A DNA stretch of 64,000 nucleotides from Oceanospirillum sp964342385 (GTDB lineage Bacteria; Pseudomonadota; Gammaproteobacteria; Pseudomonadales; Halomonadaceae). Both the position numbers and the translations under genes were made by a program. The notes beneath the pieces are model-generated. The model had not been told where the DNA came from and did not search any database. It saw only the letters and a list, made by a program, of their open reading frames with translations. The stretch spans positions 1 through 64,000 of the forward strand of contig CAYFGP010000014.1 of assembly GCA_964342385.1 (NCBI GenBank), read 5' to 3'. Positions 26,311 to 35,838 of the stretch are shown here, piece after piece (the first letter of the stretch is position 1; every line of letters starts with the position of its first letter).

Positions 26311-26331
26311 CTTTGGTTTTTAGCTGTCTAG

Positions 26332-28866
26332 TTAAATCATATACTCTTCGCTATCAGTCCTGATTTTGAAACCCTGTTTAATCAGCTTCAGGCAAGCATC
26401 TGGAGATATGGGAGAGCTGAAAAAGTAGCCTTGAATTAGCTCACAATTTCTAGCCTGCAAAAATTCCAACTGAACACTGTCTTCAACGCCTTCAGCGACT
26501 ACTCGCATACCTAAACCGTGGGCCATCTGAATAATCGCTTCAGTCATTACGGTTTCTTCACTATCGTGGCCAATATCGGTAATAAAAGCCCGGTCAATCT
26601 TCAGTTTGTCGATAGGGAATTGTTTGAGATAGCTCAGTGAGGAAAAACCTGTACCAAAATCATCCAGAGCCAAATTGACGCCTAGCTTCTTTAGAGCATC
26701 AAGTCGTTTTTTTACCCAATCCAGATGCTTAACCGCAACACTCTCTGTAATTTCCAGTTCAAGCCATTGCGCAGGTAAACCTGTTTCCTGCAGAGTTTGT
26801 TCGACACCCTGGATAAAGTCATCCTGGTTAAATTGAATGCTGGAAACATTGACGGCCATTTTTACTGGATGCCCTGTATCCAGCCAATCTTTGGCTTGTT
26901 GGCAGGCTTGTTCTAAAACCCATTGGCCAATCGGAATAATCAGCTGGCTTTCCTCGGCAATAGGGATGAAGTGAAAAGGGGATATGATCCCTTTTTCCGG
27001 ATGCTGCCAACGAATCAAAGCTTCTACGCCGTAAACTAATCCAGTTTGCGGGTTAACCTGGGGCTGATAAACAAGAAATAACTGATCTTCGGTTAATGCC
27101 TGGCGTAGGTCTTGTTCTAGTTCTAACTTTTCTTGTGCCCGTCGCGTCATTTCTGATTCGCAATAGCGATAACAGTCACGCCCCGCTTGTTTTGCTTGAT
27201 ATAGGGCTACATCTGCATTTTTAACGAGCTCTTCTGAGCGGCTTCCATGCTGAGGGTAAAGAGCTATACCAACACTGATAGTGATATTTACATGCCTTTT
27301 CTTCACGGCCAGAGGCTGATTATGGAAGCCTCTGACTAATTGATCCGCTAATTGTTCAGCCCGGGATTGATGGCATTCAGGTATAACCAATAAGAACTCA
27401 TCACCGCCAAAACGACTGAGTAAAGCGCCATCAGGCAGGATGTTTTTTAGCCGTTTGCCAACGACACGTAGAACTTCATCACCAAACGGGTGACCCAAAG
27501 AGTCATTCAATGTTTTAAAACGATCAACATCGATAAAAAAGACGGCCAGTTGTTGTTTCCGGCTGATCAGGCTGGCGAGTGTTTGCATAAAATCTAATCG
27601 ATTCGGTAGATCTGTTAGGGCGTCGTGGTAGGCCAGGTGGCGAATTTGCTCTTCCTGTTGTTTGCTCTGAGTAATATCACGGGTCGCACCACGCATACCC
27701 TGAACTTCACCGGAATCATTTTTAATGATGACAGCGCTGCTCTTATACCAACGGGTTTCACCCTTACGAGTGATACAGCGAAACTCTATATCATGAAAAA
27801 GGTGCTTTTCTGCCAGGGTATCCATAAACATTTTTTTGATCCAGGGCAGATCGTCTGGGTGAACATGCTCAAAACAAGAGTAACCGATATAGTTTTTAGG
27901 GGCTGGGTGACGAGCCAGGTTTTCGCTGATCAGGGCCTTACGATAAAGTTGCTGATCTTCGCGGGAAAGATAGGTGTAATAACCCTGATTATCGGTTTCC
28001 CAGATCATCTCATCAAAGGCAATAACAACATCTTTGAAACGTTTTTCACTGTCTGATACTTGTTGGTAGGCTTGCGCAACTTCGGAATAAATTTCCTGTA
28101 GTTCTCCGGAAAAGCTATTTAAATCTTTTGCTGACAAATCCCGTCTTTTTACTCGGTAGAGAAACTGCTTAAGGTTTTTCTGAAAGCGTCCCACTACCAG
28201 ATGGGTGCCTAAGATTCCAAGTAGAATAACCAGTGAAAATACAGACAGTTGGCGTTGAACAGCTTGACTGAAGGTATCCGCGAAGCCTTTAGCATCGACA
28301 TTAGCCCAAACATGGCCAATGACTTGGCTATCACGAACCAGGGGATAAATAATGGCCAAGACCTTAGTTTGCCTCGTTTGCGATACCGAGGTAAACCGAT
28401 AGGGGGCTAAGGTTTTATAGACTGATCGAGCCTGTGAGTTCGTGCGGATATCTTTTAAACCCGCAGGTGCGAAATCAGGTCCAAAAGCCACAATACTATT
28501 TAAGCGTTTATTGTAATAGCCTGCACCATAACCGGGAAAAGAACTCAAAATCTGTTCTATTTCTGGTTGTAATTGACGGTTCAGTAGGTAAATCAGTTGC
28601 TTTTTGGCTTGCTGATTAAGCGCTTCCTGGTCAGTGGCTGTACTCTGAGTGTGAAGGAAAGGCTGTGCTGTACCGAGTAGGCTTTGATAGCTGTCTAAAC
28701 GCTTGTCTAATAGTACCGTTAAAGATTCAAGTTGTTGAAATTGACGTTCCTGCATCTCCAGCCACATCTGGTGAACATGCAAACTGAAAGAGCCTAATGC
28801 CGTAAAAATGATTAACAGCATAGTCAACAGGTAAATTTTGTTTTTTATTGAAAGGTATCGGGTCAT
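26332..28866 (-). CDS. membrane GGDEF-EAL c-di-GMP enzyme with PAS domain
   Basis: An 844-residue protein. Two membrane helices (about residues 11-28 and 210-225) bracket a periplasmic sensor domain of about 180 residues. A PAS/PAC domain (about 275-400) follows. Next is a diguanylate cyclase domain with an intact GGDEF (about 485) and an RxxD-like region nearby. An EAL phosphodiesterase domain with intact EAL (about 612) and the usual DDFGTGFSS motif comes last. Both catalytic centres look competent, so output depends on the sensor. It could receive or oppose H-NOX signalling nearby, which is an inference. Confidence 0.94.
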   Translation of the reverse strand: MTRYLSIKNKIYLLTMLLIIFTALGSFSLHVHQMWLEMQERQFQQLESLTVLLDKRLDSYQSLLGTAQPFLHTQSTATDQEALNQQAKKQLIYLLNRQLQPEIEQILSSFPGYGAGYYNKRLNSIVAFGPDFAPAGLKDIRTNSQARSVYKTLAPYRFTSVSQTRQTKVLAIIYPLVRDSQVIGHVWANVDAKGFADTFSQAVQRQLSVFSLVILLGILGTHLVVGRFQKNLKQFLYRVKRRDLSAKDLNSFSGELQEIYSEVAQAYQQVSDSEKRFKDVVIAFDEMIWETDNQGYYTYLSREDQQLYRKALISENLARHPAPKNYIGYSCFEHVHPDDLPWIKKMFMDTLAEKHLFHDIEFRCITRKGETRWYKSSAVIIKNDSGEVQGMRGATRDITQSKQQEEQIRHLAYHDALTDLPNRLDFMQTLASLISRKQQLAVFFIDVDRFKTLNDSLGHPFGDEVLRVVGKRLKNILPDGALLSRFGGDEFLLVIPECHQSRAEQLADQLVRGFHNQPLAVKKRHVNITISVGIALYPQHGSRSEELVKNADVALYQAKQAGRDCYRYCESEMTRRAQEKLELEQDLRQALTEDQLFLVYQPQVNPQTGLVYGVEALIRWQHPEKGIISPFHFIPIAEESQLIIPIGQWVLEQACQQAKDWLDTGHPVKMAVNVSSIQFNQDDFIQGVEQTLQETGLPAQWLELEITESVAVKHLDWVKKRLDALKKLGVNLALDDFGTGFSSLSYLKQFPIDKLKIDRAFITDIGHDSEETVMTEAIIQMAHGLGMRVVAEGVEDSVQLEFLQARNCELIQGYFFSSPISPDACLKLIKQGFKIRTDSEEYMI

Positions 28867-29265
28867 CCTGAATCCTGATTTCTGCCGTAGAACTGCTTTA
28901 TTATTCGTTTGAAGCGATTTAAAGAGCCCCTCTGCTGGAGTAAGAGGGCGCTGGCTTCTTTGACGCCTTCGTTATTTTTTAGTTAATTATTAATCAGGTA
29001 TAGAGATTTTAGCGCTTATTAATGGAGCCTTCCCCTTGTAAAAAGTATGTTTTTTGTAACTTTTGTTTAATCAAATTTTGTTAAGAGGATTAGAGGAACA
29101 AATGGAGCGGGAGAAATTGAGATTTTTTCCTCTGTGTCAGATCTAATATCACAGCGAAAAAGCAATCTATCACCTGTTATGCTTGAACTTGCAGAAAATA
29201 TTGGCCGTAAAAGAGGGAGGTGGTGTCTGTCGAACATTTCGGGCTTAGCGATCAAAAAATCCTTG

Positions 29266-29372
29266 ATCACTATCTGAAGTAGTGATGTGGGGTACATGAA
29301 ACAGTGGCAACAGGGTACACTGCGCGCGTAATAGATCTGCTAACTTTGACCCAAAAGACTGATAATCAGTCT
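29266..29372 (+). promoter_or_regulatory. recQ upstream inverted repeats
   Basis: The 523-bp gap between the GGDEF-EAL gene and recQ holds no convincing gene. A perfect 17-bp palindrome (AGACTGAT, A, ATCAGTCT) lies at 29356-29372 just after a TTGACC box (29346). A second inverted repeat (ATCACTA, 7 bases, TAGTGAT) lies at 29266-29286. These could be operators for recQ. The rest of the gap, 28867-29265, shows only a weak hairpin near 28926-28948. Confidence 0.45.
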
Positions 29373-29389
29373 AGTAAGAGAGCTCTGAC

Positions 29390-31381
29390 ATGGAAAACTC
29401 AGTCACGACTTCAGCTGCAATTGATCCGCAGCTGGTACAAAATCTAAAAGAAGTGTTCGGTTTTGATGGTTTTCGTCTTGGACAGGGACAGACGGTTCAG
29501 CAGCTTTTATCCGGACACTCTTCACTGGCAATCTTCCCTACGGGTTCTGGTAAATCTCTGTGTTATCAATTTACCGCTTTGCAGTTACCTCATCTAACAC
29601 TGGTGGTATCGCCATTATTAGCGTTGATGAAAGATCAGCTCGAGTTTTTACAGCAAAAGGGCATTCCTGCGGCGAGTATTGACTCCACGTTAAGCTCCGA
29701 ACAGCATCAGCAAGTGATGTCACAGATCCGCTCGGGACAATTAAAAATTCTGATGGTGTCGGTAGAACGCTTTAAAAACGAGCGTTTCCGTCAATTTATT
29801 GAAACTATACCTATCTCTATGCTGGTAGTGGATGAAGCTCACTGTATCTCTGAGTGGGGTCATAACTTCCGTCCGGATTACCTGAAACTTCCCAGTTATC
29901 AGCAGCAGTTAAAGATTCCTCTGGTATTGCTACTTACGGCCACCGCAACGGCCAAGGTTAAGCGGGATATGGCGCAGAAATTTAATATTCTGCCTCAGCA
30001 TATCGTGCAGACGGGTTTCTATCGTAACAACCTGGATCTAACCGTTTTGCCAGTTAATGCCGGTGTTGGTGTTGGAGACAGCGGAAAAAAACAGCAGCTA
30101 TTGTCGCTGGTTAGTCAGCAACAGGGCAGCGGTATTGTTTATGTCACATTGCAAAACAGTGCTGAGCAGATTGCTGATTTTCTAGCGCAACAAGGTATCA
30201 ATGCGCAGGCTTACCATGCAGGTTTGCCGGATGAAAAGCGTCAACAGATTCAGCAGGACTTTATGTCGGGCAAGGCTCAGGTAATTGTTGCCACCATTGC
30301 CTTTGGTATGGGCATCGATAAATCTGATATTCGTTTTGTCATCCACTTCGACCTGCCAAAATCCATCGAAAACTACAGTCAGGAGATAGGTCGTGCGGGG
30401 CGTGATGGCCAATTATCTTACTGTATTACTCTGGCTGATTTGGATGGTATTCCTGTGCTGGAAAACTTTGTCTACGGCGATACGCCAGAGCTTAATGCAG
30501 TTGAAGCGGTAATCAATAATATCCGTACTGAAACCGCAGACGATAAATGGGAGCTGCAGCTTGTCACTCTGTCCAATGCCACAAATGTGCGTCAGCTGCC
30601 ATTAAAAACACTTTTGGTTCAACTTGAGCTGATGGGCGTTTTACAGTCGCTTTATTCCTATTTTGCCGAATTTAAGTATCGTTTTTCTGTTAGCCAGCAG
30701 GATATCTTGCAGCAGTTTAAAGGGGAGCGTCAGGCATTCCTACAGGCTGTTTTTCAGAATACGGATATGAAAAAGGTTTGGGGGCAACCAAACTTTGATC
30801 TTATTTATCAGCACTACGGGGCGGATCGCGCACGAGTGATCAGCGCACTGGAGTATCTGCAGGAAAAAGGCATGATAGAGATGTCAGCCAGTAAGATGAC
30901 CGAAGTTTTTCGTGTGGATAGTGAAAAGCTTAACTCAGCGGATCTAGCTCAGCAGTTACAACATTACTTCCAAGAGAAGGAAACAAAAGAGATCCAGCGT
31001 ATCGGTACCTTGGTGCGTTTTTTTCAGTTGGATCGCTGTCTGAGTTATAACCTGGCTCGTTACTTTGATGATAGAGCTGCACCAGAGCAATGTGGCCATT
31101 GCTCGGTTTGTCGTGGTCAGGTGGCCAAGTTGGGTTATAGCCAGCCGCCAAGATGGCCCGATGATACTCAGCTGATATCTAACCTGAGCGAATTTATTCA
31201 GCATCTGTCCTCTAAGACAGGACAGCAAACCAGCCTGGAAAGCTGTTGTCGCTTTCTGGCTGGTCTGACCAGTCCTCTTTTTACCCGCAATAAAGTGCGT
31301 CAGTTGCCTGGTTTTGGTAGCTGTGAAGTGCTGAGATATACCGAGATTCGCGATAAAGTGCTCGCGTTAAATCTGTTATAG
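29390..31381 (+). CDS. recQ: RecQ-family DNA helicase
   Basis: A 663-residue ATP-dependent 3'-5' helicase. Motif I is FPTGSGKSLCYQ, motif II is DEAH (VVDEAHCISEWGHNFRPDY), and motif VI is QEIGRAGRDG. The C-terminal zinc-binding segment has Cys residues in LDRCLSYN and CGHCSVC (about 551-573). A winged helix is likely but no clear HRDC domain is seen, and the last 90 residues are family-specific. It is longer than the typical core and resembles the RecQ-like proteins of marine gammaproteobacteria. It is transcribed alone. Confidence 0.9.
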   Translation: MENSVTTSAAIDPQLVQNLKEVFGFDGFRLGQGQTVQQLLSGHSSLAIFPTGSGKSLCYQFTALQLPHLTLVVSPLLALMKDQLEFLQQKGIPAASIDSTLSSEQHQQVMSQIRSGQLKILMVSVERFKNERFRQFIETIPISMLVVDEAHCISEWGHNFRPDYLKLPSYQQQLKIPLVLLLTATATAKVKRDMAQKFNILPQHIVQTGFYRNNLDLTVLPVNAGVGVGDSGKKQQLLSLVSQQQGSGIVYVTLQNSAEQIADFLAQQGINAQAYHAGLPDEKRQQIQQDFMSGKAQVIVATIAFGMGIDKSDIRFVIHFDLPKSIENYSQEIGRAGRDGQLSYCITLADLDGIPVLENFVYGDTPELNAVEAVINNIRTETADDKWELQLVTLSNATNVRQLPLKTLLVQLELMGVLQSLYSYFAEFKYRFSVSQQDILQQFKGERQAFLQAVFQNTDMKKVWGQPNFDLIYQHYGADRARVISALEYLQEKGMIEMSASKMTEVFRVDSEKLNSADLAQQLQHYFQEKETKEIQRIGTLVRFFQLDRCLSYNLARYFDDRAAPEQCGHCSVCRGQVAKLGYSQPPRWPDDTQLISNLSEFIQHLSSKTGQQTSLESCCRFLAGLTSPLFTRNKVRQLPGFGSCEVLRYTEIRDKVLALNLL

Positions 31382-31430
31382 CTCAGCGTCATTATTACGG
31401 CTTCCAACTGATTTCAATTCGTCAATAAAG

Positions 31431-32729
31431 TTAATCGTGATCCTGTGTAAGCCACTGACAGATACGTCGAGTGGCTTCTACAACGGGATAACAGTAGATC
31501 TCCAGGAAGTCATCGTTGACGTTATTACCTCTGGCTATCGCATGTAGTGCATCATCGCCATCAAAATCCACACAAGCGATTCGGACAGAAAACTCATTCT
31601 TAGGTCGACCAAAGACACTACCCGGTAAACAGGCTACCCCTGTATCGGCCAATAAACGTTCACACATCTGCATGCTGTCGGTAATGCCTTTGGCTTCAAT
31701 AGCCGCTCTTAATGGCTCGAAGTTAGGGAATAGGTAGAAACCACCTTTAGGTTCTGCCACCTCAACACCAATCGCAGAGAGTTCGCGCCAGGTATGAGTA
31801 CATAAGGCCGCCAGAATTTCCCGGCAATACTCTAGGTAACTGTCCATCTCTGTGCTTTGCTCATAGGCCTTGATCGCCGCAAATTGAATCGGCGCTGAGG
31901 TAGAGGTAAAGGTTTCACTGGCTACAGAGGTCATGGGTTCCAGTAGCCAACTCAGATTCTCAGGGAAAACAAAGGCCCCTAAGCGCCAACCACCAGCGCC
32001 TGCCCATTTACTGATACCGTTGCTGATAATGGTGCCTTCAGGATAGAAGCGCGCAATAGAAACATGGTTACCTGAAAAAGTAACGCCACCATAGATTTCA
32101 TCAGACAGAATCAGTACCCGGTATTTTTTGGCTACTTCAGCAATCTCTTTCAGCTGATCCTCGCTATAGGTCATGCCCGTAGGGTTACCGGGATAGTTAA
32201 GGATCATAAGACGGGGTAGGTCGGGATCAGTCTGGCACAGTTTCTCCAGCTCATCAGGTGTAACACCTAAACCGGTTTCAATCGCCGTTGGCAACCAGTG
32301 CAATTTACGCCCAATTATTCTTGCCTGAGGGGCATAAGAAACCCAACTAGGTGCTGGGATTACCAGATCACCGTAATAGGTCAGCTGAAGAATAAACATT
32401 AGCTCCTTACTGCCAGGGCCTACCAACACATGATCTGCGTTGTAGTCCAAGCCCTGAGTTCTTTCGTAATAATCAACAATAGACTGCCTGAGTTCAGGCA
32501 ATCCTTTTACCATCAGGTAGTCTTTTTGAAAGGCGTTTTCCTGTAGGGCTTGGGTCATAATCTCAGGCACAGGAAAAGGTGACTGACCCAGACCCAGTTT
32601 AAATACCTCATGACCCTCTTTGGCCATCTCTTTTGAAAGGTCATTAATGGCAACGGTAGCTGATTGATGCATACCGCGGATATTCAGATTGATATGTGTT
32701 GCAGGTGAAAAAGCTCTATCAAGGTCCAT
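31431..32729 (-). CDS. class I/II PLP-dependent aminotransferase
   Basis: A 432-residue fold-type I aminotransferase. The PLP lysine lies in SNGISKWAGAGGWRLG (about residue 240). The active-site Asn and Tyr are in NYPGNPTGMTYS and SDEIYGGVTF, and the C-terminal Arg lies in SVRIACVDFDG. The substrate is probably an amino or keto acid of the aspartate/aromatic class and cannot be fixed from sequence. The gene is divergent from a binding-protein gene across a region with a strong inverted repeat. Confidence 0.88.
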   Translation of the reverse strand: MDLDRAFSPATHINLNIRGMHQSATVAINDLSKEMAKEGHEVFKLGLGQSPFPVPEIMTQALQENAFQKDYLMVKGLPELRQSIVDYYERTQGLDYNADHVLVGPGSKELMFILQLTYYGDLVIPAPSWVSYAPQARIIGRKLHWLPTAIETGLGVTPDELEKLCQTDPDLPRLMILNYPGNPTGMTYSEDQLKEIAEVAKKYRVLILSDEIYGGVTFSGNHVSIARFYPEGTIISNGISKWAGAGGWRLGAFVFPENLSWLLEPMTSVASETFTSTSAPIQFAAIKAYEQSTEMDSYLEYCREILAALCTHTWRELSAIGVEVAEPKGGFYLFPNFEPLRAAIEAKGITDSMQMCERLLADTGVACLPGSVFGRPKNEFSVRIACVDFDGDDALHAIARGNNVNDDFLEIYCYPVVEATRRICQWLTQDHD

Positions 32730-32777
32730 ACTAAATCCCTTATGGGGCTATGCTGTAGGGTAGGGAATCAAAATAGA

Positions 32778-32814
32778 CCAATATTGAGCATCAGGATCGA
32801 TGCGACAATATTGG
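32778..32814. promoter_or_regulatory. nested inverted repeat between divergent genes
   Basis: CCAATATTG (32778-32786) pairs with CAATATTGG (32806-32814). Nested inside, GCATC (32788) pairs with GATGC (32799) around a 6-base loop. It sits between the divergent aminotransferase and binding-protein genes, so it may be an operator or a structured leader. Confidence 0.5.
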
Positions 32815-33000
32815 CTACATTTGATGAGTATAGGAAAGACTCAGCACAACGAAGATTTGAAATTAAGCCGCTGGTTATTTTGGGCTCTAATCAATGAACA
32901 TGGAGTCATGGTCGTATCAGTCGTCATCTGAGATAGATTTTGTTTGGTAAACGTTATTAGCGGATTAGCTAAGGTGAAAATGGATGGGCAGGAGCTGAAT

Positions 33001-33927
33001 ATGCGATTAGTTAGACAAGGATTTTTCTTTCAACAGTCTTGCTTTAGGCTGTGTGTATCGGGCTGTTGCATTTTCTTTATCTTTGCGTTCGTAGTGCTAT
33101 TTGTCCCGGTCAATAAAGCGCATGCAGTGACTCAGGTTGAGATTATTGCCGATGATAATTATCCGCCGTTTTCCTATCGTAAAGGATTCCATTCCGTTGG
33201 GCTTTATCCGCAGATTTTAAATGCGGTGTTTGCCAAGATGCCTAAGTATCAAGTGATTATCAGACCTTTGCCTTGGCGACGGGGATTGACCATGATGCGA
33301 ATGGGTACGGGTTTTGCCATTTTTCCGCCTTATTTTTTCCCAGAGAAAAGACCCTATCTGGCCCATTATTCAGCACCTTTGCTGCAGGAACAGGTGACGC
33401 TATTTTGCAGTCGCCAATATCTAGAGTTGTTGAGAATAAAGCTTGATAGAGAAACCCTGCACTGGCCTGATGATTTCGAGGGTGCGGTGATTGGTATCAA
33501 TCCAGGTTATCTCTTACTGGATGATGCATTTTGGCAACGGCATAGATCCGGCTTTTACCGGATAGAAGAGGGTATTAATAATCGCAAAAACCTATTAAAG
33601 GTCGCTTCGGGACGTATGAGCTGTTTGGTAAATTCCCGTATGTCAGTATTTTGGGATCTGCAAAATCTGCTGCAGGAGCAGGCAGATATCCAGCCAGATC
33701 AGGTCGTACAGGTTACTGTTCTAAGCTCACAACAGGGCTATCTTGCCTTTTCTCTGGATAAACTGCGTCGTTACTCCTACCGTTCGGACTTTATCCGTTC
33801 TTTTGAGCAGGCCTTTAATGAGTTGAAAAGCAGTGGAGAGCTACAACAAATTGTTCTGAGTTTTGAACAAAGCCTCAGAACACAAGCACCACTGGATAAA
33901 GAATTACATTTTACCGAGGAGCCTTAG
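33001..33927 (+). CDS. orphan periplasmic solute-binding-like protein
   Basis: From the ATG at 33001, which has an AGGAG site, the product is 308 residues. A long signal segment (about residues 10-40, ending AHA) is followed by a family 3 solute-binding fold: EIIADDNYPPFSYRK, GLYPQILNAVFAKMP and the domain-swap hinge. An in-frame start 57 bases earlier lacks a ribosome site. No transporter genes adjoin it. This is the third orphan binding protein of the window. Confidence 0.78.
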   Translation: MRLVRQGFFFQQSCFRLCVSGCCIFFIFAFVVLFVPVNKAHAVTQVEIIADDNYPPFSYRKGFHSVGLYPQILNAVFAKMPKYQVIIRPLPWRRGLTMMRMGTGFAIFPPYFFPEKRPYLAHYSAPLLQEQVTLFCSRQYLELLRIKLDRETLHWPDDFEGAVIGINPGYLLLDDAFWQRHRSGFYRIEEGINNRKNLLKVASGRMSCLVNSRMSVFWDLQNLLQEQADIQPDQVVQVTVLSSQQGYLAFSLDKLRRYSYRSDFIRSFEQAFNELKSSGELQQIVLSFEQSLRTQAPLDKELHFTEEP

Positions 33928-34122
33928 TTTACGTTTGAACAGGCTCGCTAAACATACGCAAACAACTAACCCAGGTAATAACACAGGCAAAAAGCGCTTT
34001 TATCTTAGCCATACTCTGGCATCTGAATGCTGTTCTGGCATAATAGCCCGCTTTCAACAACAGCCTGTTTTTATCATCTACCACCTAAGGCTGTTGAATC
34101 ACGAATTTATGGGGTCTAAGCC

Positions 34123-35712
34123 TTGCTAACCACTGCAAATATCACCATGCAATTTGGCGCTAAGCCACTTTTCGAAAATGTTTCCGTAAAATTTGGCCAA
34201 GGCAATCGTTATGGTCTGATTGGTGCGAACGGTTGTGGTAAATCCACCTTTATGAAAATTCTGGGTGGTGATCTGGAGCCTACAGCAGGTAACGTATCTA
34301 AAGATCCCAATGAGCGTATCGGTAAACTGAAGCAGGATCAGTTTGCTTATGAAGAATTCAGCGTGATTGATACGGTAATCATGGGCCATGATGAGCTGTG
34401 GAAAGTAAAATCCGAGCGTGATGCTATCTATGCTAACCCAGATATGACCGAAGAAGACGGTATCCGTGCAGGTGAGCTGGAAGGCGAATTTGCCGAAATG
34501 GATGGCTACACAGCTGAGTCCCGTGCTGGTGAATTGCTGTTGGGTGTTGGTATTCCTACTGAACAGCACTACGGCCCAATGAGTGAAGTAGCGCCGGGTT
34601 GGAAACTGCGTGTGCTGCTGGCTCAGGTACTGTTCTCTGATCCAGATATCATGCTGCTTGACGAACCAACCAACAACTTGGACATCAACACGATTCGTTG
34701 GTTGGAAGAGGTGCTGAACGAGCGTAACTGCACCATGATCATCATCTCGCACGATCGTCACTTCCTGAACAGTGTCTGTACTCATATGGCGGATCTGGAC
34801 TACGGTGAGCTGCGTTTGTACCACGGCAACTACGATGAGTACATGACTGCTTCAACCCAGGCTCGTGAGCGTCAATTGGCAGATAACGCCAAGAAGAAAG
34901 CTCAGATTGCTGAACTGAAAGCCTTTGTAAGCCGTTTCTCCGCGAATGCTTCCAAGTCTAAACAAGCGACCTCTCGAGCTAAGCAGATCGATAAGATCCA
35001 ACTAGACGAGATCAAGCCTTCCAGTCGTCAAAACCCTTATATCCGTTTCGAGCAAGAGAAGAAACTGCACCGTCTGGCACTGCAGGTAGAGGGTGTAGGT
35101 AAGAGCTTTGAAGAGAAGCTGTTCTCTGATCTGAACCTGATGGTCGAAGTGGGTGAGCGTATCGCCATCATCGGTCCTAACGGTATCGGTAAATCCACGC
35201 TGCTGAAATGTCTGGTGGGCGATCTGCAACCAGATGTCGGCGAAGTGAAATGGTCTGAAAACCATAAGCTGGGTTACTATGCTCAGGATCACGCCGCTGA
35301 CTTCGAAGAAGATAAAACACTGTTGGACTGGATGGGCGAATGGGGTCAGGAAGGTGATGACGAACAGGTCATTCGTGGCACCTTGGGTCGTCTGTTGTTC
35401 TCTCAGAAAGAGATAGATAAATCCGTTAAGGTGATCTCCGGTGGTGAGCAGGGCCGTATGCTGTTTGGTAAGATCATGCTGCAACGTCCAAATATCCTAC
35501 TGATGGATGAGCCAACCAACCACTTGGATATGGAATCCATTGAGTCCTTGAACCTGGCGCTGGAAAACTACGAAGGCACGCTGCTGTTTGTCAGTCACGA
35601 CCGTGAATTTGTATCCTCGCTGGCAACCCGAATTATCGAGTTGACACCGACAGGTATTGTGGACTTCCACGGTTCATACGATGATTACCTGAAGAGCCAG
35701 GGTATTCAGTAA
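34123..35712 (+). CDS. ybiT: ABC-F ATPase YbiT
   Basis: A 529-residue ABC-F protein that closely matches E. coli YbiT in remembered sequence (TTANITMQFGAKPLFENVSV and onward). Two Walker A motifs (GANGCGKST, GPNGIGKST) and two Walker B motifs (LDEPTNNLD, MDEPTNHLD) are intact. The linker runs between them with the family-typical ERQLADNAKKKAQIAELK coiled coil. ABC-F proteins act on the ribosome and this one has no membrane part. The start is TTG at 34123. An upstream -10-like CATAAT at about 34039 probably belongs to its promoter. A strong terminator follows. Confidence 0.95.
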   Translation: MLTTANITMQFGAKPLFENVSVKFGQGNRYGLIGANGCGKSTFMKILGGDLEPTAGNVSKDPNERIGKLKQDQFAYEEFSVIDTVIMGHDELWKVKSERDAIYANPDMTEEDGIRAGELEGEFAEMDGYTAESRAGELLLGVGIPTEQHYGPMSEVAPGWKLRVLLAQVLFSDPDIMLLDEPTNNLDINTIRWLEEVLNERNCTMIIISHDRHFLNSVCTHMADLDYGELRLYHGNYDEYMTASTQARERQLADNAKKKAQIAELKAFVSRFSANASKSKQATSRAKQIDKIQLDEIKPSSRQNPYIRFEQEKKLHRLALQVEGVGKSFEEKLFSDLNLMVEVGERIAIIGPNGIGKSTLLKCLVGDLQPDVGEVKWSENHKLGYYAQDHAADFEEDKTLLDWMGEWGQEGDDEQVIRGTLGRLLFSQKEIDKSVKVISGGEQGRMLFGKIMLQRPNILLMDEPTNHLDMESIESLNLALENYEGTLLFVSHDREFVSSLATRIIELTPTGIVDFHGSYDDYLKSQGIQ

Positions 35713-35730
35713 TATCTGGCAGGTAAGTCT

Positions 35731-35768
35731 AAAAGCCCGTAGCTGATATCAGTTACGGGCTTAGTTTT
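35731..35768 (+). terminator. intrinsic terminator after ybiT
   Basis: Outer arms AAGCCCGTA and TACGGGCTT enclose a palindromic CTGATATCAG, followed by AGTTTTATTT. Confidence 0.88.
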
Positions 35769-35838
35769 ATTTGACGGCTTTATTTAAAGTCTTGGGCTTG
35801 AGAAAGTCTGATCATAAAAATAAGAATTGATAGCTAAC

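Noticed and set aside
29067..29297. A 76-codon frame upstream of recQ
   Set aside because: No ribosome site, no recognisable domain, and it overlaps inverted repeats in a regulatory region.
34126..35484. Long minus-strand frames opposite ybiT
   Set aside because: They are antisense shadows of a strongly conserved ABC-F gene and have no start signals or domains.
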